This document shows, in pieces, positions 17,886 to 18,981 of a stretch of DNA of 18,981 nt (position 1 is its first letter; every line of letters begins with the position of its first letter). The DNA lies in the NCBI GenBank assembly GCA_964366725.1, contig CAYIUL010000005.1, positions 1 through 18,981 on the forward strand. Reading direction: 5' to 3'. The position numbers and the translations under genes were made by a program. Under the pieces are notes generated by a model. It was not told where the DNA came from. It worked only from the letters and a program-made list of their open reading frames with translations, and did not search any database. Origin of the DNA: JACPAB01 sp964366725 (GTDB lineage: Bacteria > Patescibacteriota > Minisyncoccia > 2-02-FULL-40-12 > GWA2-44-9).

Positions 17886-17906
17886 AATTATATTTTATCA
17901 GTTGGT

Positions 17907-18554
17907 TTATTTTTGTCTAAAATCTTTGAAGGCCGGCTCGCTCATGGCGGGTATGTTTTCAGGTCCCTTGCCCCGGTGGGCTTTAATGAATCCTTCCACC
18001 TGCGCTTCGTTAAAACTGTCAAGCTTCAAAAGATATTCCCACGCGGCCAGGGCAATTGGCTTATCATTCTTGGCCCGAGGCGCCATAACCATCTTGGAGC
18101 CATATTTTTTGGCCATGTTGGCAAGTTTTTCTATTGCGTCTTTGTCTAAATCGGGCCGATACGAGAGCCAGATGTAGCCGTGTTCGAGATTGTGTATCAA
18201 CTGCTCGTCGGCGAGTTCTTTGTCGTAAACGCCGGCCTGCGCAGGGTTGCTATAATGCCATCCGCCGGTGGGGGGATTGGAATTATAATCCGGATGGACT
18301 TGGCCCATGGCTATGTGTTCCCTGTTCTGCGCCCGAAAAAATTCCCCTTTGACCTCGAGCTCGGGAATATTGGTGACATCGGAAGTCCGGAACGCAGGCA
18401 AGACAAACGTCCAAAAACCAAAACCTGCAACAATCAAAACAACCGCCCACACAAGCAGCTTCTTTGTTTTCTTTTTGGTTTCTTTGGCGCGGACTTCCCT
18501 TTCTTTCGCCTCGCGTTTTAAGAAATACTCGTTTTGAGAGTTTTCGTTTTCCAT
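17907..18554 (-). CDS. DUF3105 membrane-anchored protein
   Basis: A 215-residue protein: a charged cytoplasmic N-terminus (about 1-30), one transmembrane helix (about 32-52), and an extracytoplasmic DUF3105 domain with the family pattern YNSNPPTGGWHYSNPAQAGVY (split near 90-110) and LIHNLEHGYIWLSY (about 118-131). The conserved His residues (HY, HNLEHG) suggest metal binding, but the family's function is not established. First gene of the operon with the DsbA-like and cupredoxin genes, driven by the promoter at 18569-18597. The shared location and histidines fit a role in envelope redox or copper handling; this is inference. Confidence 0.9.
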   Translation of the reverse strand: MENENSQNEYFLKREAKEREVRAKETKKKTKKLLVWAVVLIVAGFGFWTFVLPAFRTSDVTNIPELEVKGEFFRAQNREHIAMGQVHPDYNSNPPTGGWHYSNPAQAGVYDKELADEQLIHNLEHGYIWLSYRPDLDKDAIEKLANMAKKYGSKMVMAPRAKNDKPIALAAWEYLLKLDSFNEAQVEGFIKAHRGKGPENIPAMSEPAFKDFRQK

Positions 18555-18568
18555 AGTGTCTGACGACC

Positions 18569-18597
18569 ATCATATCAAAAGGCCAGAGATCCATCAA
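18569..18597 (-). promoter_or_regulatory. Promoter of the DUF3105-DsbA-cupredoxin operon
   Basis: On the minus strand TTGATG (18592-18597), 17 bases, TATGAT (18569-18574), with the start codon 14 bases after the -10. It lies just downstream of the terminator at 18601-18630. Confidence 0.65.
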
Positions 18598-18600
18598 GAA

Positions 18601-18630
18601 ATAAAAAAGTCCCGCATCTGCGGGGCTTTT
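18601..18630 (-). terminator. Rho-independent terminator of the gene at the right edge
   Basis: CCCGCA (18611-18616) and TGCGGG (18619-18624), extended by a G/T pair and AAG/CTT. On the minus strand a TTTTTT run follows the stem. It begins at the stop codon of the right-edge gene. Confidence 0.88.
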
Positions 18631-18981
18631 TAGAACGGCCAGCGGAAGAAGCCGGCTATTATGGACAGGATGCTTGAAAGAAGTTTTTTATTGGCCGGTT
18701 TGGGTTCTTGTTCGGGAGCAACCGTTGGGCTTGGTTCCGGTGTCGGCTGTTTGGTGACAACAGCAACCCTAACGGTCTTTTTAGGAACGGTAGCAACATC
18801 AACCGCCAAAGGAGTAGCCACAGGAGTCGGGTCCGGCGCAAGAGCCGGGACAACTGGTGTTGAAGTTATCTCAGGAACGGACGTAGTGGTTGAGACCGGG
18901 TTATATAACGCCGGAAACCAGAGCGAACCGCCTCCGCCGCCGGAATTGCTCGGTTGAGGAGCCGGAGGGGTGTAGGTATAA
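18630..18981 (-). CDS. C-terminal part of a Pro/Thr-rich surface protein, start outside the window
   Basis: Reading the minus strand in from the right edge gives 116 residues without a stop: YTYTPPAPQPSN, a GGGGGSLWFPALYNP segment, a long low-complexity stretch of Pro, Thr, Val and Ser (TSTPVVPALAPDPTPVA and TKQPTPEPSPTVAPEQEPKP), and a C-terminal hydrophobic end LLSSILSIIAGFFRWPF. The composition is that of an extracellular stalk or linker, with a short C-terminal membrane-associating segment. The N-terminal domain, and so the function, is beyond the window. Its Thr/Ser-rich stretch is the type of region a GT39 mannosyltransferase could modify. Internal GTG codons are not needed as starts because the frame stays open to the edge. 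Confidence 0.75.
   Translation of the reverse strand, partial: YTYTPPAPQPSNSGGGGGSLWFPALYNPVSTTTSVPEITSTPVVPALAPDPTPVATPLAVDVATVPKKTVRVAVVTKQPTPEPSPTVAPEQEPKPANKKLLSSILSIIAGFFRWPF

Noticed and set aside
1..18981. CRISPR arrays, tRNA or rRNA genes, phage genes
   Set aside because: I saw no regularly spaced repeats, no cloverleaf-type sequence with CCA end, no rRNA-like stretch and no phage structural genes.

Overview
The window looks like a stretch of a Candidate Phyla Radiation (Patescibacteria, probably Parcubacteria-like) genome. The reasons are tightly packed genes with ATGA overlaps, a Ctc-type bL25, a REP-associated tyrosine transposase, a DUF5652 protein, a DUF3105 protein beside a membrane-anchored DsbA, a His-rich cupredoxin, and TGA used as an ordinary stop. 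This is inferred from gene content; no phylogeny was run.

Layout: (1) 1-659, partial ribosomal protein bL25 (-). (2) 710-1508, an IS200/REP-type transposase gene bracketed by two copies of a short palindrome, with a third copy inside the gene. (3) 1479-8312, a seven-gene minus-strand operon transcribed trxB > rpiB > glcD-like > rpe > pfkB > unknown > fba, nearly all overlapping: sugar-phosphate isomerisation, epimerisation, phosphorylation and aldol cleavage plus two flavoproteins. (4) 8366-12067, a secreted unknown (-), a GT39 protein mannosyltransferase (+), a minus-strand oxidative-stress group (glutaredoxin > Mn-type SOD > small membrane protein) and a secreted unknown (+). (5) 12106-14199, tRNA-guanine transglycosylase (+) converging on DUF5652 and endonuclease IV (-). 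(6) 14292-16507, a membrane/beta-barrel composite protein, a small conserved protein and an RRM RNA-binding protein. (7) 16677-18554, an envelope redox operon DUF3105 > DsbA > cupredoxin. (8) 18630-18981, the C-terminus of a Pro/Thr-rich surface protein.

The most unusual feature is a set of short palindromic or repeat-like elements inside or at the ends of open reading frames without breaking them. They comprise the transposase palindrome (three copies, one forming the C-terminus of the aldolase), a perfect 46-bp palindrome next to the aldolase active-site HG motif, a hairpin at the end of pfkB, a hairpin in tgt, and three related TTCGAC-type short elements in glcD, tgt and nfo. This resembles the protein-coding palindromic elements known from Rickettsia, here beside a transposase carrying its own palindrome. 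Other oddities are an endonuclease IV lacking the segment with one zinc-ligand histidine, a TGT with a changed base-recognition pocket, an AhpF-like thioredoxin reductase without the NADPH motif, and three single secreted-protein genes with their own promoters or terminators and a more GC-rich composition.
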